From contig CM027385.1 of NCBI GenBank assembly GCA_015680905.1, forward strand, positions 23,194,501-23,258,500: DNA of 64,000 nt, in the 5' to 3' direction. This DNA comes from Coptis chinensis. Lineage: Eukaryota; Streptophyta; Magnoliopsida; Ranunculales; Ranunculaceae. The position numbers and the translations under genes were made by a program. The first letter of the stretch is position 1, and each line of letters begins with the position of its first letter. The notes under the pieces were generated by a model that saw only the letters and a list, made by a program, of their open reading frames with translations, was not told the origin of the DNA and searched no databases. This document shows, piece after piece, positions 43,436-55,640 of this stretch.

Positions 43436-46206
43436 TTTAAAGTAACTTTTTTAATATATATTTTTTTTTTGGTAGAATCTATTTTTCCTGACGCCCCTGC
43501 TACCTGATTTAAGGTTTCTCATATTATAAAATCAATTAGTCAAGCAACATACTAAAACAACACATTTAAAAAATTGATATACATTGATAACTTCCAATTT
43601 ACAATGTTTTCAAGATTTTGATTGCCAACAACTAGGCTTTCAAAGTATACAAGGAAGAATAAGAACATAAAGAAAAAACAATTTGAAATTTGAAATTCCT
43701 ATCTTTATCACATTTGCGCATTTTGTTCTTTCATGTGAATCACATAACCTTTTATAACGGTAAACATCCTTGGGAGTTTTCTAGAGATGGAACAATTAAG
43801 CATCTAGCCCAAGTAGAGGAAAACAACACGGCAAGAGCATTATCAGTCCAACGCCACTCCACACAGAGAAGTGAGTTCACAAGAGTTGACTTCAGTTCGT
43901 TCGAATGAAAGTAGAAGTTGTTGTACAAGACTACTTATGGCCAGATCGATCAATAAATAATATAATACTCATGCACATAAGGAGTACGAAAATAAAGTAG
44001 TTAAGTAATAATAGACAACCTTGCCTTCGGTCTGCCAAGATCCAATTTCCCTTGGTAGAGCTAGCCCAACATAAGCGAAACCTGCAGGTATATCTTAGTT
44101 GTTGATACACCTTTACATAAGATAACCATAATCTTATAGGTGTCTTTTCTAAGTTAAGTACCACATGACAATTGTCTATCAAATTACCAAGAAGATCATA
44201 TTGTGTGGAGAATGTGAAGGTTGGAACAAGAGCATAAGACAAGTATATATTTACATAGAAGCATCTGATTCCAATTCAAATCAGTAATCTAGAAATCATA
44301 AGCTAATATGAATATCAAGGTCAGATGCAAATAAGAGGACCCATATGCGTGCTTATATAATATAGGATTTCTACTAAAGCTAAATACTACCAATCACCTA
44401 AATTAGTGAAGAATTAGGGCATAAATACTTACTTGATCAGAAGTTTATTAGGATAAACAAAACTTTGAGTCTGAGCTAGGATCTAAAAGTATAGGGTATA
44501 TCCATCAATAAAAACTAGAATACATTTAATAAAAAACTAGAATACATTTAAAAACTAGAATTCTACCCAAGAAAAGTTGCATACACCTTAACATGCATCA
44601 TAACTTTAACAAAATGAAATATATAAACCAACCCTTTAATAATTCATCACAATTAACAATTGTATAGATTACTATATTTAAAAGGTGTATGACCTCAATT
44701 ATACTGAGATATGAAAAAAGGACTTACGTGGATCAGTTACAACAATCAAACCATTCACCATGTTGACCCATATAAGAGACAATGGGATACAAAGCAATAC
44801 AAGACTGATAGCAGCGTTACATGAATAATTCCAAAGCTTTTGGTATTGTTGCGGTGCATCCCATATACTTCACTACATAGTGTGTCTAGCGCACCTTCCA
44901 TGAAGAATTTCCACCTCATCTTCTGTAGAGCTTGGGCACATATATTCAATTCAATTCCTTTTACAGAAGTGAAGCTAGTGTAACTACTTCAGAAAAATTA
45001 CTGCACAAGAACATGTCATAAGCATATACTCACCTTGAGTAATTTTTTGAAGCAATTAGACTTATGTTGTATCCACTGTGTATAAAGTTAAGCCCATAAA
45101 AACTGTTGCAACAGTAGAACTTCGAGTGCATTCTTTCCTAAAATAAGAGTGCATTCTCAAAACCAAAATTGGCGCAATCTTAAACAAAATTTCTACTCAG
45201 TAGTTATGTTTGCAGTACTTACCCTTTTTGCTTAAAGTTAACAAGAGCCAAAGCGTAGTACGTGGATATACTATCAAGACTAAGAATCTGCCCCACGTAA
45301 TTCCAAATTAAATGCAAGGCCAATTATTCTCAAAGTACACAATAAGATCCTATTATAGCGACCCATTCAAAAGCCTGAAAAACAAAAGAAGTATGTAACG
45401 TTGAACATAAAAGCAAACTTGAACTGTGGCACTAAAATTATCAAGCGAAACTAGAAAATCTAAGACAAGGGGAAACCTCACCAGATTTTGAATTGAGCCT
45501 TGTTATATCTTCAATTGCACACATGTACATAAATGGACTATACACATACATAGGTGTATAGTACTCACCAAACCAGCAAGTCAAATAGCTTTAAAAGTAG
45601 TCTCTCCTTCCAGCTGCATAAGCAATAAACTAATCAACTAATGTACATCTAATGTGAAACTAATTACAACAAGGAATAATAAAAATGATAGAGAAATTAA
45701 GTTTCCATACCCCCTCCCATACACCATGTGGCAAAGGATGTACTCCGTCAAATGGGGCAAGTTTCTGTTAGAACATCCATTGCCTCTGGCCTCGAGACTT
45801 GGAGCTACTCTTAGTTAGTGTATATATTTTTTTTGCTAGAAGGGCCCATTTTCTAGATCTTATTACCTAACTTTGAAGAGAAAGTGAAAGGAATACATGT
45901 CATGTAAACCAATACCAAAAACAGGATCATTCTGCCCATACCCTCCATTAAAAATGTTGTTGCCTTGGTCATGTATGTCTTACTTCTTAATATATAGTAC
46001 AAAGACTGGCTAAGGGATAAGAGTACGTTAATTATCACTAGTAATACTAGGGAGCTAATATTTCAAATACATATATAGTCTCCCCCCCCTACACTTCTTT
46101 CTCTAAAACACCAAAATATTCTACAATTCAAGTTTCATCACATAAGTCTTTTCTCAATATTCCGTATATACCCATCTTCATGTGTACAACATTCTATTGA
46201 GAGATC
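43087..46206. mobile_element. CACTA (En/Spm) transposon, one end, with unassigned interior
   Basis: CACTACACCAGAAA starts at 43087, the hallmark terminus of CACTA elements. The first 350 bp hold about eight copies in both directions of a subterminal motif (CCGTCGTTAAA, ACCGTCGTAAATT, GCGACGGGC, TTTACGACGGGA). No second terminus (TTTCTGGTGTAGTG) is present, because the Athila element B cuts in at 46207. No transposase is recognised. Minus-strand exon-like bits (GFAYVGLALPREIGSW near 44090-44045, LAPFDGVHPLPHGV near 45760-45715) remain unassigned and could be CACTA genes or captured host sequence. Confidence 0.7.
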
Positions 46207-47707
46207 TAATAACCGTAAAAAGATAGTCTTACTCACAAATAGAGTGATGAAACTCTAAACGAAAGTAAAACTATACACTATTGCTTATACTAGACTTATC
46301 AAAGATATTTGTTTTCTACTCTCGAATCTATTGACGTAGAGTTGGAATAGAAGATTCGTTGCACTCCTAGTCCTTTAGCATTCAAGTTTTCTATAATTGA
46401 TGGTCTATCCAAGGTCAATGAGAGATTTACGAAGGGAATTTATACTACGATGTGAATTCAAATAACAAGATACAAATAAAGGAATGACAGAATGCTAAGA
46501 GTTGAATCTAGATAAAGAATAAGGGAAATTTGATTCCACCTTGATTACAAACTTAATACACTAGCATAGTTTTGTTGTAAACCAATTCTTACGTTCTTAC
46601 GGTAAGAATTGGTCGTTCTAATCCCTAATTATACATGGCATTTCTACCAATTCATAACTAGCATGTGAGGTCGTCCACCTATTCTCATGGCGAATCAACG
46701 ACCTTCTAGAGTGGAATAGATTCTTACAACGATTCTATACTACACAATCAAGTTTTCATCAAGGCTTCATCAAACCCCTCTAATGGAGGTTTAGCCTTTA
46801 TTAATCAAACTATCATTTCCAGTTGAATTAAAACTAGACATAATATAAAGATTTGAACTTTACTAATTTAACTACTCAAGAATTGAAATCCAAATTAACA
46901 ACTAGGAAATGAATAACAAACAATAATTGAAAGTATATCTAAACAAATTTAAATGACAAAATCAAAATTAACAAGAACTACTATTTTATTTATCTAATGA
47001 ATGAAGAATAATGATTCAAATAATTAATCTAAAACAAGGAATGAAACTAATTAATTATTCATTGAAATTCAAAAACTAGATCTACAAGCTATTCTAATGG
47101 CTATTTTCTATTCTAAGCTACCTAACTATATCTTTCTTAAGAGCTAAGTCTTGTTTTATGTAAAGGAGGATACCAGATCCATAATTTTGTGCATGGGCTG
47201 AGGAGCCATGTTTTGGGCCGGAAAATCGAGCCCAAAGCCCAATTTCTTCAGTCCACAGAGCCCGTTTCAGTTGGCTTTGACTTCAGTAGACTTTTCGTCC
47301 ACTTCTGCTTTCTGATTGGGTCAAGGATTAGACCATTGGAAAGCTATTTCCGAGCCGGTCGTTTTGACATAAGGTAGGCCTAAATCCGAGGCCTGAGTCT
47401 AAAGATATGGTCTTCGGAAGTTCTGCTGACTTGTGCACTATTTCTGCCCGTGTTGACTTTTCAGCTTTTGACCGGGCTTCATAAAGGCTTTGTCTCCTTG
47501 AATCTTGGCCTTTATCATAGAACTTCTTAGCAACCAAACCTTTTCTCCTTTATATCGCTAAAGTGTCATATTTCTGCACATAATTAAGTTCCATACCTGG
47601 AATACAGAAAATCACGTAATTAACATTAACTCTTATTTATTACTCGCATAATTGGTCTAAAAGTAGTATTATTAAGGGGTTAAAACTACAGTTTTGGGCT
47701 CTTATCA
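46207..47707 (-). repeat. 3' LTR of Athila element B
   Basis: 1501 bp ending in GCTCTTATCA on the plus strand. It aligns along its whole length with 11963-13461. The left border is set by that alignment. Confidence 0.85.
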
Positions 47708-47748
47708 AACCACCCCCAAATAGCATTTTGCTTGTCCTCAAGAAAATA
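47708..47748 (-). other. 3' polypurine tract of B with adjoining hairpin
   Basis: AACCACCCCCAAAT at 47708-47721, then a CTTG/CAAG stem (47731-47734, 47739-47742) with TCCT loop. It is extended by ATTTT/AAAAT with a bulge. Confidence 0.7.
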
Positions 47749-49302
47749 TGAGAAATTAGCATAAGTGACCAAAAATGGAGTACTAACTAATCTCATTTTG
47801 CCGAGTGCGATTGCATTGACCATATGCAACAAGGCTTTAAACCACTAGGAATTCCTAGTGGACGAGTTATAGCCTCGTGAGAGTTTTCCAGTGAAGGTAC
47901 TCATAAACTTCATCTATACTACAGCGACTCAGAAATAAAACTATTGTTTCCTTATCTATGTCTCAATTATCTATACATCTCACTTAGCAAATGAATACAG
48001 AATAATCAAGTTGAAACCTAAGCTAATATATACATAATAATCTATCATCTACAAATAAACATATTTACAATGAGTAATACTATGAGATGAATTAGCAGGT
48101 CTGTTTCTGAAAACTCGAAATAGCGTCTTTAAGTAGGTCCTCATATAAATGTCAAGACAAAAACCACTCTGATTTTTCTGCTCAAGTTTCGCTACTCCAG
48201 TGTGTAGTGGGTACACTTTACCTTACAAACTCAATGACACACAAGGAAGCTGGAGTCGATCAAACACATCTACCACTTACTATCACACTAACCTATTCCT
48301 AATTGAGTTAGAGGTCTTTATTAGGTGTTGCGGGGATTAGAAGATGTCTTAAGAAAGAAGGAAATGGATATTCAAAGAGAACAAGTCTGTGATAATAGAG
48401 TATTCATATTATGTAACTAGAGAAAACCTTATTCTTTACTTTTTCTTCTACACTTTGTTTCCATCCTTAGCCATATTTTTTTCTTTTTCTTTGGCTTTTG
48501 ACTCCTTGATTCTATTTTTGGAGTTCTAACTCTTTATTTTCTTTTATTTTTTTTAATTTTTTAATTTTTTAATTTTAATTTATTTATTTGGATGGAAACT
48601 TACTTTTCTTTTCTAAAGCGACTAACAAATTCTTGATTTCAAAGGTTCTTCTCTGTTCTATTCTTCATCTCTATTCTCAAACTTATTCAAAGAATTGGGT
48701 AGATTGATTTTTTTATTTTGTTTTGTTTTGTCAGGGTAAAGGATTTGTGGTTTATGTAAGGCTATAGAAAGGCTCAGAGGGGCGACTAGCTGAAAGTAAT
48801 TCATAGGTTTGAATTTCTGGCTATATCGATCCAAAGAGGGCCTAAATTCTCGCTTAGGATATGGTATAGTAATCAAGCAAGTGGACGTGTGATTTCTCTA
48901 TCTGGATTTTACTTCTCCTTTGTGTCATGTCTCAAATGTTCACTCATATAAAGCTTTAGGCTATATTCTAATAGGATTTGTAGAATAAGTACTCTAGCCT
49001 AGATTTCAGAAACTTACTGCCAACAATCATAGATACTCATGTAACATATTTATAGATAGATGCAAGGATTATTACCTACATATTAGCCTATGTTTCTAAA
49101 AACTATTCAAATGCAAAAGCTACATGAGACTTCTAGATTATTGAGAGCATAGAGAAAGAAAATAATGCAAATATTCCTAAGTGTATAGCATTCTTTTTAT
49201 TTAAATTTTTAAAAAAAATTTGAATTTTTTTTAACTAGAAAACAAGTGCATATTATATATATCTATATCCTAACAGATGCCTTAATTACACGTGTTTCTA
49301 TG
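47749..49302 (-). other. 3' non-coding region of B
   Basis: Matches 26080-27607 of A block by block, including the T-rich patch (48420-48560) and CTATATCGATCCAAAGAGGG near 48821. No gene is supported. Confidence 0.6.
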
Positions 49303-49347
49303 CCCCCCCCCCCCCCAAACAAGAAGCATGCTTTGTCTTCAAAGTAT
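49303..49347 (-). other. Second polypurine-like tract and hairpin of B
   Basis: A run of 14 C at 49303-49316 (G on the coding strand), longer than the 6 in A. Then ATGCTTTG at 49328-49335 pairs with CAAAGTAT at 49340-49347 (one G-T pair) around TCTT. Confidence 0.65.
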
Positions 49348-49547
49348 TTTAAATAAAGAGGGTAGGAAAATACCATTGAAACGCGTGAAATTTTGAAATA
49401 TCTGCAAAACAAGGTTATAACATACTAATATAGAAAAGAAAACTAACGCAACTCTATAAGAGTTCCACCCGTAATGGGGTTAATGAGAAACAAATTTGCT
49501 TTGGACATAAGCAGACACTAACTGAAACTAACACTTACCTGCACTCC

Positions 49548-50152
49548 CGTTTAAACATTTTTCTCCTCATCCTTAATGAAGAAATGAGGTTCCTTCGTAT
49601 CCTGCCATGCCATGGTGATTTGCCAGGCTTCACGCCACTTATCGTCTACTATAGTTAACCTGTCAAGCGCCACTTGGTCGGATGGGGTGTAAGGCGCAAC
49701 CTGATGAGGTTGTATCCTCCACCTTTGCCAAGTCATTGCACGAAACGATCGTATAATGCAATTGGTAGGTCTCACAATGTCGACCCCAACCTAATCCGTG
49801 AAACGGGCACAAAAAACAAGAAAGAAACATAGCATTATACGGCAAATTAAAATAGGTATAAGAAGGTACTCATGCCTCTTGGTATGGGCTAGGGCTAAAC
49901 TAGACATTAAGGTCTAGGGAATATCATAGAGTGTACATCCCCCAGCTAAAGCAAGAAAAATATCACAAGTTTCATCATTCACAGAAGAATAATGCCATTC
50001 CCCTCTAATGTTGAGTATAATCCAAAATATAACAGTGCCCACGTTCATAGACATGCTACCAAGGGCGACATTATAATCCCCTTGGTCCTCTATCCTAAAG
50101 ATTCCTACCCCGTAATGTTCATGCAAATCATCATAGTTATACATGTACATAT
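49548..50152 (-). pseudogene. Extra ORF gamma of B, C-terminal part
   Basis: Minus-strand fossil matching 27850-28450 of A: MRPTNCIIRSFRAMTWQRWR near 49775-49720 and MSMNVGTVIFWIILNIRGEW near 50060-50000, the latter a hydrophobic stretch shared with C (MNMGTAMLFVLLNIVGDW). It is cut by the insertion of C. Confidence 0.6.
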
Positions 50153-51562
50153 TGATGTTTAACTTTTTGCCTTTTGCTTTGTTAGAGATTTGAATCTATT
50201 TTTTGGCGAAAGTGCGAATTCAAAGATTTTCCTTACTCACTATCTTCGTGTTCATATAGTTTGGAGTAAGGATTCGAACAAACCTAAATTCTAGGACCAC
50301 TTACAACTTGGTTTTTACTCTTTTAGGGAACTAGTGAGTAAGTTTAAATACGATTATATTAATACTAAATATTTGGTTTCTTTACTACACAAAAATTAAA
50401 AACATTAAGTTACGAAATCATGCAACTAAGACACAATAAAATTTTACTAAAACAAAAGCAGAGAGTTAATTCTCCACATGTGAAGATTACTTTTGTTATT
50501 TGATTTTTATAAGTGCATTAAAATCTTCCTAGAACTCATAGACAAGTTATACTAAAAGAAAACTTGATCCCTAACAAATATGACTCATCTCTAAGCTCAT
50601 ACATGCTAGCATGTGGAACCAAGCAATGGCTTATCTCTAAGCTCATCACTTAATCCCTAACTAGACTCTACACCAACTATCATTTTGGGATAGGATGTAG
50701 GCCTAGTTGTTCTTCCTAAACACCTACTAAACCAAATAACAAGACTTTTCCCTCACATGAGTGTTATTAACTCCCCACAAAGGAAGGTTTAGCTCATGAT
50801 CCTTGGGCTAAAACTAAAACAAGTGTGGAATGTAAAAAGAGAGAGAGAGAACAAAAAGAAGAAACTATCTATTTATAAACTCACTTGCATGAAAAAGTGA
50901 GAATTTTTCAAGAGGAACGCAAGGTTTCCTCCATTAAAACTATTACAAGCTTTTTTTTCCAAAACCAAAAACTAAAATAAAAACTAAGGCTAAGAAAATA
51001 AAATAATACATGGTAAAGGAAAAGAAGTCAAGGGAGTAAAGGAAAACAAAGTGACACCTTGCCTTTTTTTCACTACTAACACCTAATCTAATTAATTACA
51101 TGCAAGGTGTCAACTTTGCACTAATAATTTGGCATTTTTATCTTGACATGCTCTATGATTGATGACTCATCAAATCTTGCAGGCCCGCATAGTGGGTCCA
51201 CATGCAGTCCAGTGGTGGTCCGGTCTTTTGGCAATTTTACAACTTCACGCCTATGCGTAGAGTTAATCGCCCTGATTGTCTGAGCAGCTCACTTGTTGCA
51301 TTCGGAGTCCTGGTTCAAGAGGTAGGAGCTTTGGAAGTTTGATGCTTCTGTGCGGATTTGTTGGGCTTTACATGGCTAATTTGGAAGAATTCATATATCG
51401 CTGCCCCCGTGCTTTTAACGCGAGTTTAACCAATATTTTCATGTTTATGCGAATACCGCAAAAAAGTACGAAAATATATTTATTTCATGATTATTAAACA
51501 CATAATTAACCAAATTTATATGTCTCAATGGGGTTTCATATTACAGTTTTGTGTGCTTATCA
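50153..51562 (-). repeat. 3' LTR of Athila element C
   Basis: 1410 bp from TGATGTTTAAC to TGTGCTTATCA on the plus strand (TGAT/ATCA inverted ends). CTATTTATA at 50869-50877 gives a good TATA box on the minus strand, and a GA microsatellite lies at 50838-50850. The left border is where similarity of element B to A stops. The five bases before it, CATAT, should be the target duplication. Confidence 0.75.
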
Positions 51563-51602
51563 CACTACCCCAAAACAGCACTTTGCTTGTCCTCAAGCGA
51601 AG
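51563..51602 (-). other. 3' polypurine tract of C with adjoining hairpin
   Basis: CACTACCCCAAAAC at 51563-51576. CTTTGCTTG at 51581-51589 pairs with CAAGCGAAG at 51594-51602 (one G-T pair) around TCCT. Confidence 0.72.
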
Positions 51603-53053
51603 AAGAGACATTAAAATAGATAAGTGGCCAAAATGTGTAGTCCTAACTAATTCTCATTTCGCAGAGTGTGGTTGCATTGACCATATGCAACAAGGCCTTA
51701 AACCACTAGGAATTCCCTAGTGGACAAGTTATAGCCTCGTGAGAGTTTTCCAGAGAAGATACTCACAAACTTCATTTATACTACAACGACTCAGTGACAC
51801 AAACTCGTTTCCTAAATTAATCTCAGATATCCATACATCTCCTTAGTAGGGAACGAGGATTGATTTCTTTGAAACTCAAGTTAATATGCATCCAATAATT
51901 AAAACATCTACATATGATAATGCATACAGTGAACTTTGCATTGAAATGTACTAGCAGGGCCGTTTTTGGATCCTTTGGAGAGCGTACCTAAATGGGTTCT
52001 CACAGGTATGTGTCGAAACACAATTCCACTCAAAATTTTAACACTCAGGTTTTGTTAACTCCAGTATGCAGTGGGCACACGTTTCCTCATATCTCAATGA
52101 CAGTCAGAGGAGCTGATGTCGATCAATCACGTCTACTACTTATTATCACACCACCCTACTCCTAATTGAGCTAGAGGTCTTTATTAGGTATTGTGGGGCT
52201 TAGGTGATGGTGTATAAGAAAATGGAAATGGATAAACAAAATTTATGAGTATGAGATAATAGGGTCTTTAAGATATTTATACTAGAGAATTCCTTATTTT
52301 CTTTCCTTCTTCTAACTGAGTTTTCCAACCTTGTTCTTACACCTCTGGATCTTTTTTTTTTTTTTTTTTTTTTTTATAGATTTCTTAAGAACATGATTCT
52401 ATTTTTCTTTCCTAAAGAAAGTAACTGACTTTTATTTGGGACAAGTCTTTCTCTTTATTTTTCCACATTTCATCCTATTTCTCATACTCATCACTTAGGT
52501 AGGTTCTTTTATTTGGTTTAATAGATGGGTAAGGAATTTTTGGTGAAAGTGAAAAGTTTGATGAAAGGTTCAATGGAGTGACTAGCGGTAAAATTTGTAA
52601 CAGGTAAGAATTTTTAGCTATGTCGATCCAAAGAAGGCCTAAATTCTCGCCTAGGGTTCGGGTAGTGATCAAGTAAGTAGACGCGTGATTTTCTCTAATC
52701 GGAAAAACTACTCCTCTGTGTCATCACATACAAATCATTCATGTCAAGGCTTTTGGTTAGATTCTCACAGGATTTAAAGTTTAAGTAACTAACTGTTGGT
52801 TCCAGAAACTTACTGCTATGTACAATCGATGACACTCAGTGCATGAATGTTCATGAAAAGATGTATAAATTATTACATACATATTATCTTAAGTTTCTTA
52901 AAATAAATCCTAATTCAGATACTAATGTGAGATTTCTAGACAATTTTCATCATTGAGAAGGAAACCAGACTTTGTCACTAAGTACAATTATTAACAAGAA
53001 AATAAAAACTATATGCAGTGTATAATATGCCTAATTTTTGCTACAGGTTTAAA
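51603..53053 (-). other. 3' non-coding region of C
   Basis: About 1.45 kb without a supported gene. AACCACTAGGAATTCCCTAG near 51700 and TCGATCCAAAGAAGGCC near 52624 are shared with A, B and F. A run of about 24 T lies near 52352. Confidence 0.6.
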
Positions 53054-53093
53054 AGCACCCCCAAACAGAATGATGCTTAGTCCTCGAAGTATC
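53054..53093 (-). other. Second polypurine-like tract and hairpin of C
   Basis: AGCACCCCCAAACAG from 53054. GATGCTTAG at 53072-53080 pairs with CGAAGTATC at 53085-53093 around TCCT, with one mismatch and one G-T pair. Confidence 0.65.
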
Positions 53094-53301
53094 AATAAAT
53101 AAAGAGAGAAATTACCTAAGAACCGTGAGCAAATTAGGGCTAGATTGCTGGAACAGAAAGGTTGGATAATATAATATATTATTTAGAAAGAAACAATAAA
53201 ATGTTCAATAGCACACGAAACATAGCACACAGAATAATGAAAGACAATAGCACACGAAACATAATTTTTAGCTAAATATATGTACAATGACAAGCTCAAA
53301 T

Positions 53302-54303
53302 TTACCATCTAGCGGGATGTGTAGGTCTGGCGTCCTCAATAAGGAAATGCTTTTCCTTAGCATCACGCCAAAAGATAATAGTCTGCCAAATTTCTGCCCA
53401 TTCTTTGTCTCCGGATTTCCTCAAATGTTTCTTCATATTTTCATCCGTCGGGTAACAACGAGCATGCCTCGGGTACTGAGCGGGACGCTTCCATTGCCTA
53501 AACCTTAATGAACGAATGATTTTGTTTGCTAGGCACATAGAATCTACCTTGACCCAGTCATGAAAAGTAGCTGCAAACTGTGGGAAATGCGTCTTCATGA
53601 TTCGGCAAGCGGTTACAAGTAAAAGAATATACTGATCATAAAAAGTGCGAGCTCGTTTCAGGTTGGAGATAACACAACCTAAGATGTTAAATAATATATG
53701 ACCTTGAGCAAGTGCACTGAATACTACGTAGGCAGCCTCATTGGCAGTAGAAAACTGCCAATCTCCCACGATGTTCAAGAGTACAAACAGCATCGCAGTC
53801 CCCATGTTCATGGTCATGCTTGCTAAGGGAATGGTGATGTCGCGCCATGGTACATGGCCGTCTCCTTCTCGTTTAATCTCAAGACCATCACCGTAAGTTT
53901 TGCTAAACACTTGCCATTGAAAGGAACGGTAAGAATTATGATAGATGTAGTGCCATGATGCGGCCGGTTTGTGATATGGGAGATCCAAAGTTAGGACAAG
54001 CTATTGTTCAGAAAAAATATGATGTGTGTCACCAACTAGGATTGTGAACCTGTCTAAGTAGAAGCCATGCGCATGATTGAATGCTGGTGTGTCTTCCATA
54101 TTAGCATAAAAGTATGCGGCCAAACTCGGAGAATAAGTTTGGTCAGGTTGAAGAACTACGGAAGACCACCCAATGTTAGTGATGTAGTCACAGAAGAGAT
54201 GGCCATAAGTATTGGAATCCATCATAGACTGAAAGGATTGCTTAGGAATGAGTTTTGGAGGTGTCATGTTTGATGAAGATGCAATGTTTGATGAAGATGC
54301 CAT
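53302..54303 (-). pseudogene. Extra ORF gamma of element C
   Basis: Two adjoining open minus-strand stretches of 100 and 228 codons. The start reads MASSSNIASSSNMTPPKL, followed by YITNIGWSSVVLQPDQTYSP and AAYFYANMED. The second part has a hydrophobic segment (MGTAMLFVLLNIVG near 53815-53775), a middle part near 53640-53580 (YDQYILLLVTACRIMKTHFP) and a basic end (KWSP-type, AQYPRHARCYPTDENMKKHL). It lies in the env-like position of Athila but has no signal peptide that I can see. The N-terminal pattern resembles ORFs alpha and beta. No known domain is recognised. Confidence 0.65.
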
Positions 54304-54599
54304 GGTGGATGAAGTAAAGAAATAGGCAATGAGAAAGGCAACTGGATGGATAAATGAGTATGGAAGAAAGTAAACCCTCCTGTAATGACATTGAAAATCA
54401 CATGTTAAAATTAGTTAGTCACAACGTAAATGATTCTAGCAAGCATTTCTTACAAAAGAAGACACAAAGATAAGAACAAAATTAATAATACGATGAAAAA
54501 CGTAATAATATATACGATTATTAATTTATTCACTTAGTATTATTATTCCATATTTATTCAATAAGAAAATCATGGATTATTATGATGCTACTGGAGACG

Positions 54600-55640
54600 C
54601 ATATCGTGCACCACAGTGTTTAGTTATTCAATTTGTTGTCTGAGCTGCATCTGAATGTCCCCTTGGCTGGTAGAGAGTGTAGTTTGATTTTCCATTAGGA
54701 GAGCGTGATTTTGCAAGGACTGAGAATGATTTTCCAAGATTTCCTCCTGTTCAACATCATGCATTGCTTGATATTCTTGGAATTCCTTAAGAGTTGTAAT
54801 GATGATATTCTGACGAGCGTATAGTTCCCGCATGCTGTGATGAAGAAATTAAATGCCTTCCATGGGATTAAAAATGTTTATCATGGCATTTTCATCAAAG
54901 AATAGTTCAGTTTGAGTTTGGGTCGTTCTATTCATCTATCAGAGTGTTAGGAGTCCAAAAACCAACGGAGTAGTTTGTTTGGAGCACACTAATATTTGCT
55001 CTTTGAAGGGGTGTCTCTGGAGAAATTATTGGATAACCCCAACGCATCATAATCTGCGTGACTAAAGTAGGTAGAGGTGCTGACCTTTTTGTTTTCCTGG
55101 TGATCGCATTCCAGAGCTGTTGAATTAGACAAAAATCATCCCTTTGAGTCTGCAAAACCCAAAGTAGGTGAAGTTGAGACTTTGTGACTTCTGATTAGTA
55201 TGATGTACCTACCACATTGTGTCCCAAACAGTGGAGCACAACTCGTTGATTTTGTTTCAAAATGTGTTGAAGAACAACGTGATGTCTATTTCCGACTTCG
55301 CCATGGGATATGGTAGCTCGTAGTAAAGTTTTGACGGAATCAAATGATGACTCTGGAAAAAGGAACTCCTAGGTATTCATTAGGATTTGAAGTATATCAG
55401 AGATAATTTCCCTAGTCAATTCCAATCGTCGTCCATAGGCATTGAAATAACATTTTCCATTTTTAGTTTCGATTAATTGGTAGAACAACATAACCAATTC
55501 TTGGGAATAACTAGCTACTGAATGATACAGAAGAGGCGTCCATCCTCGACGTACAATTTCAGTGTCAAAATAAGGACAAAACCGGCCATCTTAAAAAAAA
55601 TTCAAGTAGTCTTTCTCAGGCATTATTTTTCTTGGTTGAT
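54600..55640 (-). pseudogene. Extra ORF beta of element C
   Basis: Minus-strand fossil closely related to alpha: RFCPYFDTEIVRRGWTPLLY near 55590-55530, LKQNQRVVLHCLGHNVVGTS near 55265-55210, FCLIQQLWNAITRKTKRSAP near 55135-55075 and TLVTQIMMRWGYPIIS near 55070-55020. The tail at 54833-54624 is a predicted coiled coil rich in Q, E and L. This fits the 'putative plant transposon protein' family of Athila-type elements. It is broken in a few places. Confidence 0.65.

Larger units (their letters stand above)
46207..50152 (-). mobile_element. Athila retrotransposon B, 3' part
   Basis: Minus-strand element with 3' LTR, polypurine tract, 3' non-coding region and part of extra ORF gamma. It is then cut by the insertion of C at 50153, and its remainder should lie right of the window. 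The LTR belongs to the same subfamily as that of D, while the internal part aligns with A at 26040-28450. Confidence 0.85.

Noticed and set aside
52352-52376. Poly-A tail of another LINE or SINE
   Set aside because: No target duplication or LINE/SINE body is seen. The T run lies in the pyrimidine-rich block that all Athila copies here have at this place.
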